A stretch of DNA of 64,000 nt from Planctomycetaceae bacterium (GTDB lineage: Bacteria; Planctomycetota; Planctomycetia; Pirellulales; Pirellulaceae): the NCBI GenBank assembly GCA_024642205.1, contig JAHEBQ010000026.1:1-64000 (forward strand), in the 5' to 3' direction. Positions 19,778 to 29,083 of this stretch are shown piece after piece (the first letter of the stretch is position 1; the number at the start of each line of letters is the position of its first letter). The notes below the pieces were generated by a model. The model was not told the DNA's origin. It made no database searches and saw only the letters and a program-made list of their open reading frames with translations. Both the position numbers and the translations under genes were made by a program.

Positions 19778-21283
19778 ATGAGCACGAGCGTGTCAGAACA
19801 ATACGTCTTTACCCCGGATCACAAGAATGGAATCGACTACAAAGTCGCGGACCTTTCGTTGGCTCAATGGGGCCGAAAAGAACTGGACCTTGCTGAGCAG
19901 GAAATGCCTGGGCTGATGGCGCTCCGGAAAGAATTCGGCAGCCAAAAACCACTTGCTGGTCAGCGAATCATGGGGTCGCTGCACATGACCGTTCAGACAG
20001 CTGTTCTAGCCGAAACGTTGGTTGAACTCGGTGCCGAGGTACGCTGGGTCTCCTGCAACATTTTTTCAACCCAGGACCACGCTGCGGCTGCAACCGTCGT
20101 TGGCAAACACGGAACCGTCGATGCGCCCGCTGGAATTCCAGTTTTCGCTTGGAAAAACGAGTCTCTAGAAGATTATTGGGCTTGCACCGAGAAAGCACTG
20201 GATTTCGGAAACGGTCTTGGCCCTACCCAGATCGTTGACGACGGTGGCGATGCCACGATGTTGATCCACAAAGGTGTTGAGTTCGAAAAAGCAGGGGCGG
20301 TTCCCGGGCCTGAAACAACCAAAAACACGGAATTCAAAGAAGTTCTCAAGACGCTAGCTTGGTGCCTTGAGCAAAACCCCCAACGTTGGACCAAGGTCGC
20401 AGAGGGATGTCACGGCGTTTCGGAAGAAACCACGACCGGGGTCCATCGGTTGGTTGAAATGGCCAAAGAAGGCTCGCTCCTGTTCCCGGCCATCAACGTT
20501 AATGACTCCTGCACCAAAAGCAAGTTTGACAATCTGTACGGATGCCGCCACTCGTTAATCGACGGCTTGAACCGCGCCACCGATGTCATGATGTCCGGCA
20601 AAGTCGCCGTGGTTTGTGGTTATGGCGATGTCGGTAAAGGCTGCGTCCAGTCGCTCGTCGGTCAGGGCTGTCGGGTTATCGTTACAGAGATTGATCCCAT
20701 TTGTGCTCTCCAAGCCGCAATGGAAGGCTACCAGGTGACAACACTCGAAGAAACACTCGAGTTTGCTGACATTTACATTACGACGACCGGCAACTTCAAC
20801 ATCATTACCGCAGAACATATGGCAAAGATGAAGGACAAGGCGATTGTCGGAAACATAGGCCATTTCGACAACGAAATCGAAATGAACGAATTGGAAAAGG
20901 TCACGAAAAAAACCAACATCAAACCCCAGTACGACATGTACACGTTTGAAGACGGTCACAGCGTTTTGATCCTTGCCGAAGGTCGATTGCTGAACCTGGG
21001 TTGCGCAACAGGCCACCCGAGTTTCGTCATGTCCGCTTCATTTACCAATCAAACCATTGCCCAGATCGACTTGGCATTGAATGCGCAAGGCAAACCAACT
21101 CTATCAGGTAGCACCTATGAGCGTGGTCAGGTCTACATCCTGCCAAAGATTCTCGATGAGAAAGTGGCTCGATTGCACCTTGGTCAACTGGGTGTGAAAC
21201 TGACAACGCTGAGCCAGGAACAAGCCGACTATATCAGCGTTCCGGTTGAAGGACCCTACAAGCCCGAGCATTATCGCTATTAA
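19778..21283 (+). CDS. ahcY: Adenosylhomocysteinase
   Basis: [53 protein letters not shown]-terminal YKPEHYRY. Confidence 0.97.
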   Translation: MSTSVSEQYVFTPDHKNGIDYKVADLSLAQWGRKELDLAEQEMPGLMALRKEFGSQKPLAGQRIMGSLHMTVQTAVLAETLVELGAEVRWVSCNIFSTQDHAAAATVVGKHGTVDAPAGIPVFAWKNESLEDYWACTEKALDFGNGLGPTQIVDDGGDATMLIHKGVEFEKAGAVPGPETTKNTEFKEVLKTLAWCLEQNPQRWTKVAEGCHGVSEETTTGVHRLVEMAKEGSLLFPAINVNDSCTKSKFDNLYGCRHSLIDGLNRATDVMMSGKVAVVCGYGDVGKGCVQSLVGQGCRVIVTEIDPICALQAAMEGYQVTTLEETLEFADIYITTTGNFNIITAEHMAKMKDKAIVGNIGHFDNEIEMNELEKVTKKTNIKPQYDMYTFEDGHSVLILAEGRLLNLGCATGHPSFVMSASFTNQTIAQIDLALNAQGKPTLSGSTYERGQVYILPKILDEKVARLHLGQLGVKLTTLSQEQADYISVPVEGPYKPEHYRY

Positions 21284-21341
21284 TTGTTTGTCTCCCAGGT
21301 GAGAGAAACGTACGATTAGTTATCAATCTAATCTGGTTTAG

Positions 21342-21374
21342 CGCGGCTCTGAAAAATCAGGGTCGCGTTTTTTT
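21342..21374 (+). terminator. Intrinsic terminator downstream of ahcY
   Basis: CGCGGCTCTGA-aaaa-TCAGGGTCGCG (11-bp stem with two G-U pairs) followed by TTTTTTT. Confidence 0.85.
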
Positions 21375-21791
21375 GATAGCGAAGGACTCCTGGTCCTTAT
21401 TGCGCTCGCCGCCGATCCAGAAATTCATCATGGCTGCCAGGCTTCCCTTTTCGGGTTAGCGATTCCCAGGTGCAATTCTCTCACGGCCCATGACCAGAAA
21501 AGACTCCACTTTTCCACGCAATCCCGCGACATGCCAACTTGAATGCAGCTCAAATCGATTGCGTCAGCTCAATCAGGGTGACGAACGTCTGCAAGGCGGA
21601 AAATTCGTCCGCTTCATTACTCGCGGTCCCTCGGCGTAATCATTTTCACTTTTCCGTCGGAAATTATCGGTAATTTGCGTGCCCATTCAACTCTTCTGAA
21701 TTGCCCGGCCCACTGCCGCAAGCTTTAAGTTAAGCTGTATGGCAAACGCGGATGGTTGACTCGGCCTGTATAGCAAAGCGTAAGGGAAACG

Positions 21792-22496
21792 ATGATGAAA
21801 ATGACAAAAGCAATGAAAACCAAAACCGCGCCAGTTAGCCAACGGCTCATGCGGATCACAATTTGTAGTGCGGTCTTGCTTGTTGCTCCCACCGGTTTGG
21901 CGTCCGAGCCACGGGTCAATGTCATTCGCGCCCAGTCGTCAGATCTAAACTGTGCGGCTGAAGATATGCAAGAAGAAATCAAAGTGCACTTTCGCGGCAC
22001 AAGATGTTACAGGAAGCTTCTCGGCATCAACTCGCAGATTCAAACTCGTTCAGCCGCCGTCTTGAGACGCATTGATCGCAATCCATGCTATCGCGGAATG
22101 GATCGGGACATTGCGAAACTGAATGAACTGGCTTGCGAATTAAACGAGGCTTATAAAACCGCCATGGCAAAATCCGGCGAGGGAGTCGGGCGCCCCGTTG
22201 TCGGCGGTACCGAACATGTCGTTGACAAGCTGACCGGAATGCTTGTGTTGGCAGACGGCCTCAAAGCCACTTCGTTGAGTATTCTCTCCACTTCAAATCC
22301 AGTTCCGGATTTGATTTATCCACAGATCCTTGCTGATTCTGGTTCAGGTCTGAACCAGGATGTGGCCCCCGGCGTACCATCGGTAAGCAACGAACATCGA
22401 TTGCGACCAGAGTATGTTCCTGCTTTACCCCTTGAGACGCAAACACCGACGCGATCAGCACCAGAACCGGTTTTCCGAAGTGTGCTCGAAAAGTGA
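21792..22496 (+). CDS. Secreted Cys-containing hypothetical protein
   Basis: Signal peptide RLMRITICSAVLLVAPTGLASEP; four further Cys spread through the mature part. Confidence 0.5.
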   Translation: MMKMTKAMKTKTAPVSQRLMRITICSAVLLVAPTGLASEPRVNVIRAQSSDLNCAAEDMQEEIKVHFRGTRCYRKLLGINSQIQTRSAAVLRRIDRNPCYRGMDRDIAKLNELACELNEAYKTAMAKSGEGVGRPVVGGTEHVVDKLTGMLVLADGLKATSLSILSTSNPVPDLIYPQILADSGSGLNQDVAPGVPSVSNEHRLRPEYVPALPLETQTPTRSAPEPVFRSVLEK

Positions 22497-22684
22497 CGTG
22501 AGATTTTCAAGCGTCGAAAATTGGTAAGTGTTTTGCCGCGACAAGAAGTCCGGCTGCGTGCGACACAATCTTGACATCACGAGATCGCTAGCACTCCCCC
22601 TTGAACCACCACGTTGCCTGCGGGATAAAGACGCGTTTGGTGAACACACGTTTTCACGTTCCAAACGTTTCGGCAGGCTTTTTC

Positions 22685-24028
22685 ATGGCGGATATTCAAG
22701 CATTTCGAGGATTGCGATACGATCTGGGCAAAGTTGGACCACTTTCAGAAGTTGTCGCGCCTCCCTATGACGTGATTGACAACGATCAACAGGACCAACT
22801 GTACAAGCTCAACGACTACAATGTCGTCCGGTTGATCCTCAACCGCGGCGATTCACTGATGGGTGATCAAACCATCTACGATCGTGCCGCCGAACATCTC
22901 AAGACCTGGCGTCGAGATGGAATCCTGAAACCGGACAACGTCGGTTGCGTCTACGTCTATCACCAGACGTTTACGTATGAGGGTCAGGAGTTCACTCGAC
23001 GCGGATTTATGGCACGGGTCAAGATTGAGCCGTTTGGGGAAGGCAGGATCTATCCTCACGAAGAGACGCACGCGAAGGCCAAGGAAGATCGCTTTAAGTT
23101 GATGTCGGCTTGCAAGTGCAACCTCAGTCAGATTTTTGGAATTTATCCGGATCAAGAAAACTTGGCACAGGAAATCCTGGAGGCGGCGATTGAAGACCGT
23201 ACGCCATTGACCGCGGTCGATCCCCATGGCGTCAAGCACGAAATGTGGTTGGTCTCTAATCCAGACGCGATCGCTGCTGCCGCAGGCATCATGGGTCCGA
23301 AGCCAATCTATGTCGCCGACGGACATCACCGTTACGAGACGGCTAACAATATCCGAATCTCCGCCCGCGAGGCCAAAGAGTTGGGGCCAGATCACCCTGT
23401 GGATTACGTCCTGATGATGTGCGTAAGCATGCAGGACCCCGGCATGGTTGTCTTGCCAACACACCGACTTTTTCGCGGAGTCGATGCCATTACTTCGGAC
23501 CAGCTCATAACCAGAATTTCGGTCGCTTTCGACTGCGAAGTCGTTGGCAAAGGACCGGAATTCGCCCGGGATGCCTGGGACATGATCGCCGTCGAAGACA
23601 AGCAGTCGACAATGGGCTACTACTGCAGGGCGGATGATACCTGGGTGCTAGCACGGCTGAATCCAGCGGGCGAAGACATGATGAAAAATCTCGCAGTCGA
23701 TCAGAGTGACGAATGGCGGTCGCTTGGCGTCGCTCTCTTGCACAAGCTGGTGATTGGGAAGCTACTTGACTATTCCGACTTGCCTTCACCAAAGTACGTT
23801 CATGCAGTGGATGAAGTCATCCAGGGATTGAAAGTCGGTGACGATGCGGGCCGGGATGCGACGGGGCAACAAGGAAGTGGGGCAGCATTTGAGTTGGGTT
23901 GCCTCGTCATGCCTGCCTCGGTTCAACATGTCAAAGCGATAAGCGAACATGGTGAGCGAATGCCGGCCAAAAGCACTTACTTCTATCCAAAGCTCCTGAG
24001 CGGCATGGTAATCAATCCGCTTGAGTGA
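22685..24028 (+). CDS. DUF1015 family protein
   Basis: FRGLRYDLGKVGPLSEVVAPPYDVIDNDQQDQLY, HEETHAKAKEDRFKLM, YVADGHHRYETA; ATG at 22685. Confidence 0.92.
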   Translation: MADIQAFRGLRYDLGKVGPLSEVVAPPYDVIDNDQQDQLYKLNDYNVVRLILNRGDSLMGDQTIYDRAAEHLKTWRRDGILKPDNVGCVYVYHQTFTYEGQEFTRRGFMARVKIEPFGEGRIYPHEETHAKAKEDRFKLMSACKCNLSQIFGIYPDQENLAQEILEAAIEDRTPLTAVDPHGVKHEMWLVSNPDAIAAAAGIMGPKPIYVADGHHRYETANNIRISAREAKELGPDHPVDYVLMMCVSMQDPGMVVLPTHRLFRGVDAITSDQLITRISVAFDCEVVGKGPEFARDAWDMIAVEDKQSTMGYYCRADDTWVLARLNPAGEDMMKNLAVDQSDEWRSLGVALLHKLVIGKLLDYSDLPSPKYVHAVDEVIQGLKVGDDAGRDATGQQGSGAAFELGCLVMPASVQHVKAISEHGERMPAKSTYFYPKLLSGMVINPLE

Positions 24029-24134
24029 AAAGACTGGCCATTCGTATGTGCTATTTCGGCGATTGACGCGAGCCACTCGATCTGGAAGCACCCTTGGGGA
24101 GGAGGAAATGCCGAACTTCCTCAAGATCCCCGCC

Positions 24135-24150
24135 AGTTTCACGTGAAACA
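24135..24150. promoter_or_regulatory. parS: parS site (ParB-binding)
   Basis: AGTTTCACGTGAAACA, 15/16 match to canonical TGTTTCACGTGAAACA; ~440 bp upstream of parA. Confidence 0.9.
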
Positions 24151-24195
24151 GCGACCCACGATTGAATACGGTGTTCAGCCTGATCGATTGGGTTG

Positions 24196-24211
24196 AGTTT
24201 CACGTGAAACA
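24196..24211. promoter_or_regulatory. parS: parS site (ParB-binding)
   Basis: AGTTTCACGTGAAACA, identical 16-mer 61 bp after the first. Confidence 0.9.
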
Positions 24212-24589
24212 GCCAATTGGAATCGGTGAAGGTTTCTGTTGCCATGTCGTTCAAAACACTCTCCCGACGAACCAGGAAGATAAACGGCCCGACCAGTAAG
24301 CGAGTCAATTGAACCGGCTGACGAACTTATCAACCAAAACGAATTTCCTGCGAATCAGTGAATCGATCCATTTGCCTGGTTGATTTTTCCAATCTACTTC
24401 ACAAACACGTGAATTCTCCGGTGGTCCTGGGAGTCCGAAACACGAATTCCGCCCGTTTGCGCGTATCGCCGACAAGAAACTGAGGGCAAACAGGCAAATT
24501 GAATCGCCAATTGGCATTTCACCACGTCGACGATAGTGTTATTTTTTCGGATCGGAAAGGATCCACCGAAAATACCATGGAATGGTGCC

Positions 24590-25336
24590 GTGTCTCGAAC
24601 CTTGTGCGTTGCAAATCAGAAAGGAGGCGTCGGAAAAACGACGACTTCGATCAACCTGGCAACGGGTTTGGCTATGGCAGGGCAAAAAACGTTGCTTGTC
24701 GACATGGATCCACAATGCAACGCGACTTCGGGGATCGGTTGTCAACCAGTCGACCGTCACCCCATGGTTGTTGACCAGGCGATTCGACACAGTGTTTTGC
24801 CCACTAGCGTGAGCGGGTTGAGCCTGCTTCCCGGATCAAAGTCGTTTCGCGACGTCGACATGCTAGCAAATGGAGGATCGGACGAGAGCCGCGTCCTCGT
24901 GGAACATTTAGCTAGCGGAACATCGCAATACGACTACGTGCTGATTGATTGCCCACCTTCCTTGGGGCATCTCACACAGACTGCTTTGGCGGCGTCGAAT
25001 GAAGTCTTCATGCCGATCCAATGCGAATATTTCGCGATGGAAGGATTGGCTCAAATGATCGAGTTGATCCGGAAAGTCATGCTGGAACGACCTGGACAAC
25101 TTACGTTCGGAGGCATTCTGCTGACAATGTACGACGAATCACTTGAGTTGACGGCAGAAGTCGACGATGAGGTTCGCGAATTTTTTGGAGAGGTTGTTTT
25201 TGATACCGTCGTTCCTCGGGATGTCAATGTAACCGAAGCGCCAAGTCACGGAATGAGCGTCATCGAATACGCGCCGCGATCGCGTGGAACACGAGCCTAT
25301 ATAGAACTGTGCATGGAGGTATTGGAACGTGACTAG
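24590..25336 (+). CDS. parA: ParA family chromosome-partitioning ATPase
   Basis: LCVANQKGGVGKTTTSINLATGLAMAGQKTLLVDMDPQCNATSGIG; likely GTG start at 24590 (ORF open from 24536). Confidence 0.95.
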   Translation: MSRTLCVANQKGGVGKTTTSINLATGLAMAGQKTLLVDMDPQCNATSGIGCQPVDRHPMVVDQAIRHSVLPTSVSGLSLLPGSKSFRDVDMLANGGSDESRVLVEHLASGTSQYDYVLIDCPPSLGHLTQTALAASNEVFMPIQCEYFAMEGLAQMIELIRKVMLERPGQLTFGGILLTMYDESLELTAEVDDEVREFFGEVVFDTVVPRDVNVTEAPSHGMSVIEYAPRSRGTRAYIELCMEVLERD

Positions 25337-26288
25337 GAAGAAACGATTGGGTCGAGGACTCGAGAACCTGTTAAACACAACCCGTGAGCCGGACGTCAAC
25401 GAGTCCGTCGCGATGGCGGATACCTACGTCCTTCCGGACGAAGCGCGTACGGCGCCAACGGAAGGAAACATACTGAACCTGAGCGTATACGAAATCGAAG
25501 ACAATCCGTTTCAACCTCGGCGTGTTTTTGGCGAGTCGGAAATTGCTTCGCTGGCCGAGAGTTTGAAAGAACATGACATTCTTCAACCCATCCTTGTGCG
25601 CATTGTTGACGGACGTTACCAACTGATCAGCGGCGAACGTCGTTTACGGGCTGCAATCAAAGCCAATTGGCAAACCATTCCAGCCCGTCTGCGGGAAGCC
25701 GATGATCGACTCGTTTCAGAATTGGCGATCGTGGAAAACCTGCAACGAAAGGACCTCAATCCGATAGAAAAAGCCCTTTCTTTCCGACGATACATTGACG
25801 AACATCATTGCACTCAGGAAGGGCTTGCCAGCCGACTGAAGATCGATCGTTCCACGATTGCCAACCTGATGCGTCTCCTGGAATTGCCTCGTCCGATTCA
25901 GGAAGCGCTTCAAAACGGACAGATCTCGGCGGGACACGCGCGAGCCCTGTTGCCGTTGGGTGACGAGCCCGTTCAGATTGAATTTTGCGACCAGATTGTT
26001 CGGGACGGCATGAGCGTGCGCGCGGTGGAACGGGCAGTGACCGACAAAATTACGGCGGAGGATTCCCTTGGAAGCAACGCGGCAATCAGAAAACAGCGAA
26101 CCCGCGACCGGCATATCGAGTCCCTTCAACAAGACCTGAAATCGGCATTGGGCACCAAGGTACAGATCAAACCCGGAAAAAATGAGCGTGGGCAAATCGT
26201 GATCCACTACGGCAATCACGCGGAGTTCGATCGACTTCGAGAGATTTTAACGGGGCAGGATCCAGCTGGAAAGTTTCGAGTCGCCTGA
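25329..26288 (+). CDS. parB: ParB family chromosome-partitioning protein
   Basis: KKRLGRGLENLL, DNPFQPRRVFGESEIASLAESLKEHDILQPILVR, LISGERRLRAA, HTH; overlaps parA end by 8 nt. Confidence 0.95.
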   Translation: MTRKKRLGRGLENLLNTTREPDVNESVAMADTYVLPDEARTAPTEGNILNLSVYEIEDNPFQPRRVFGESEIASLAESLKEHDILQPILVRIVDGRYQLISGERRLRAAIKANWQTIPARLREADDRLVSELAIVENLQRKDLNPIEKALSFRRYIDEHHCTQEGLASRLKIDRSTIANLMRLLELPRPIQEALQNGQISAGHARALLPLGDEPVQIEFCDQIVRDGMSVRAVERAVTDKITAEDSLGSNAAIRKQRTRDRHIESLQQDLKSALGTKVQIKPGKNERGQIVIHYGNHAEFDRLREILTGQDPAGKFRVA

Positions 26289-26462
26289 ATTCGAGGCGGA
26301 ATCGGGACGGTATCGGAAGCTTCCCCGGAAATCTGTGTAATTCGTTCGGAAACCGCTTTTTCCCGGTTCAAACCCAATTGCATGATTTCGGTTTGATCGG
26401 TAAAGTTAGGGCAGGCAAAATGGCCGGTCACTGCGTATAGAATTGGCCTGCCATAGATTCAT

Positions 26463-26537
26463 CGGGGTGTAGCGCAGTCTGGCTAGCGCACCTGGTTTGG
26501 GACCAGGGGGTCGAAGGTTCGAATCCTTTCACCCCGA
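26463..26537 (+). tRNA. tRNA-Pro (anticodon TGG)
   Basis: Acceptor CGGGGTG/CACCCCG, anticodon arm CCTGG-TTTGGGA-CCAGG, T-arm GAAGGTTCGAATCCTTTC. Confidence 0.95.
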
Positions 26538-26661
26538 CTTTAATTTTTCGATCACGTTGTTGGGTCGTATCGCTTTTGATAATCGAAGCAGGGATGATCG
26601 CGTTTTCGTTCAAATAATCGCGAAATGAACAGTTTCAATTATCAAAATTGGATGGAAACGA

Positions 26662-27252
26662 ATGGATTCTCCGCTCTCTTTCGATGACATTTTCATCGGG
26701 CACATCTGGGTGAGCCCACGTCGTACGATTACCGAGGCGGACGTAATTCAATTTGCGACGATGACAGGCGACTTGAATCCCCTGCATGTGGATTACGAAT
26801 TCGCGACGAAAAGCCATTATCGCCAGCCCATCGCCCATGGCTTGCTGGGCCTTTCCTGGGTTGCCGGACTCGGCAGCCATTTTCCCCACGTTAATACCCT
26901 GGCTTTTACCGCCGTTCGCAACTGGGAATTTAGCAGGCCGTTGTTTTTCGGGGATACAGTTTTCGTCGAAACCAAGTGTCTGGAAAAGTCGCCCGCTGGC
27001 CGCCGCGCCGGAAAAGTAGTTTGGCAACGAAGACTGTTCAATCAAACCGAACAAGTGGTCCAACAAGGAGTGTTTGAAACGCTTGTCGCTGTTGATCAGG
27101 AAATATTGCCAAGGACACATCGGAAGCCCAATACGGGTCGATCTGATGTCTCCCGAACAGACGACGCGATCGGACATGAGTCTTCCAGTCCTTCCGGTAG
27201 GCCGAAGGATCGTTCACGTGCTATCGGCTCGTCGTTTTTCGACAAACAGTAG
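26662..27252 (+). CDS. MaoC-like hot-dog dehydratase
   Basis: RTITEADVIQFATMTGDLNPLHVDYEFATKSHYRQPIAHGLLGLS. Confidence 0.88.
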   Translation: MDSPLSFDDIFIGHIWVSPRRTITEADVIQFATMTGDLNPLHVDYEFATKSHYRQPIAHGLLGLSWVAGLGSHFPHVNTLAFTAVRNWEFSRPLFFGDTVFVETKCLEKSPAGRRAGKVVWQRRLFNQTEQVVQQGVFETLVAVDQEILPRTHRKPNTGRSDVSRTDDAIGHESSSPSGRPKDRSRAIGSSFFDKQ

Positions 27253-27711
27253 CCGCTGTTTTTTCTCAACGCTTACGATTGTTGTCGAAAGTGTTGCTCT
27301 GGCACCAGCTTTTTCGGGTCGTTGCGGTTTGTATTCATCAATGGTTTGCATCGACGATTCCGGTCTCGGTGTCAGCAATGCGGGGTGTCGGAAAACCGCA
27401 TCGAGACACCCGCTAATCTGCCGCAGATAATTTCCGCCAAATCCACGCAGACTCAGACGGAATTCGGGGCGCCTCAGAAGAACGGAACTGGTACTGTCAC
27501 GACCTGATGACGACCCGGGTCGTTTCCCGGGACGAGCGTTCGCGGCCTGAGACATTCCAGGACACGTCCGCGTATCACCGCTAGCTGTCCCTGTAATCCC
27601 GATAATCGGCACAAACTCACTCAAGGTCTCTCGTTGCGCTCGTCGAATAGTTGAAAGGTGCTGTTCCCAAACACGGTAGCTCATGCGCCGATTTGTCAAT
27701 CAAACATCGCT

Positions 27712-28992
27712 ATGCTCAAAACCCAAAACAAAATAAACCCAATCATCACCAAAGCGAAAACGATCAAACGCCTTAACGCGTTCTTCGTTACCGGTCTTTG
27801 CGTATTTGTTCTCAGTTGCCTTTTCTGGCCTTTGTCGGCCAGTGACTTTCGCAGCATTGCCGCGATCACTGTGGCGGCCAGCAAGAACGACCAGTCGAAA
27901 ACTCAACTTGAGCAGGCACTGGCTCAAATTATCAGGGAAGAGACTTCCGACGAACGATTGGAAGCGATGGTTTCACAGATCGAGGTCGCCGGGAAAATCC
28001 ACACCCGGCAAATCGAATCCCGTGACCACAATTCAATGAGAAAAGCCCTTCAGATTTCGGTAAGCGAACGCGACTACGGTTATGACTTTCGATTGGGTTT
28101 CGACGGGCTCGGAGGCGCGGATGAACAGGAACTCGTCAAAATGCTGGCGCAACGAATCGCGAGTCGCTTAGCCCCAGAAACAGGTGGCCGACGTCCCAGT
28201 AAATCTACTTTAAACAAATCGATTGAATCATTGGCTCAGCTTCAAACGCAGCAGGCGCGAAGTTTTGACCTGGCAAAATGGATTGTTGATCAGATCGAAG
28301 ATGACCTTAAGTCGGTAAAAATATCCTTGGCGCGCATGGGAGATGGAGGGGCCGGATTGGCGAATGATCCAGACGCAGCCAATGCCAACGGTTCGCAGTT
28401 TCAATTCGCATCCAGCAGAAAAGTCATTGGAGACACGGGTGAATTGCAAGCCACGATCGAGTCGATTGACCTGAATTCGCTACGTGAAGTACTGGCCGAA
28501 ATGCAACAGCGGTTGGATGTCCAGAAAAACCTGATCAACGCACAGCCGCCAGTTTCCTCCAACACACTCAGCGCCGGTCAGTTCCTCGTGGGTCAACCGA
28601 ATCGAATCTTGACGCGGCCACTTGACGCGTCCCCTGGGAGTCTTGGCTTTTTCCTTGTTGGACTGACGTCTGTCATCGTCGGTTCGATTGTTGCATTAAA
28701 TTTTCAGCCGTTTGAATGCCGCGGTTTTGAGAACGCCAGGTCCGTTGGGCGCGTGCTGGGCATACCAGTCGTCGCACAGATTCTCGCTGAAACAACCTCA
28801 GAAAACTCCGAACCAAAAAAAAGACACGTCCCATGGGCCAACCGTGTATCGGCAATCGCCAGTTTATTGTTGTTTGGAATCTTTGTGGTAGTCGCTGGAT
28901 TCGTTTTAATCAATCCGGAGGTCCGGGAAGCCTTTTATGAAAACCCATTGTTTGGATGCGTTCAAATCATCCGAATGTTTGCAGGATATTAG
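27712..28992 (+). CDS. Wzz/GumC-like chain-length-determinant-type membrane protein (divergent)
   Basis: N-terminal TM (LNAFFVTGLCVFVLSCLFWPLSA), long periplasmic helical part, C-terminal TM (SLGFFLVGLTSVIVGSIVALNF); adjacent to ExeA-like and BY-kinase-like genes. Confidence 0.6.
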   Translation: MLKTQNKINPIITKAKTIKRLNAFFVTGLCVFVLSCLFWPLSASDFRSIAAITVAASKNDQSKTQLEQALAQIIREETSDERLEAMVSQIEVAGKIHTRQIESRDHNSMRKALQISVSERDYGYDFRLGFDGLGGADEQELVKMLAQRIASRLAPETGGRRPSKSTLNKSIESLAQLQTQQARSFDLAKWIVDQIEDDLKSVKISLARMGDGGAGLANDPDAANANGSQFQFASSRKVIGDTGELQATIESIDLNSLREVLAEMQQRLDVQKNLINAQPPVSSNTLSAGQFLVGQPNRILTRPLDASPGSLGFFLVGLTSVIVGSIVALNFQPFECRGFENARSVGRVLGIPVVAQILAETTSENSEPKKRHVPWANRVSAIASLLLFGIFVVVAGFVLINPEVREAFYENPLFGCVQIIRMFAGY

Positions 28993-29083
28993 CTCATTTG
29001 ATTGACGTGTCTTCCAAACTCCGCTTGTTACAAACCAAAAGCTAAGCACTAATTTGCCCCATCAATTTCGACAGGATGTCGTC

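Noticed and set aside
22316-22324. TTATCCACA DnaA-box consensus
   Set aside because: Single box inside a coding region. No cluster, no AT-rich unwinding element and no dnaA/dnaN nearby, so there is no case for oriC.
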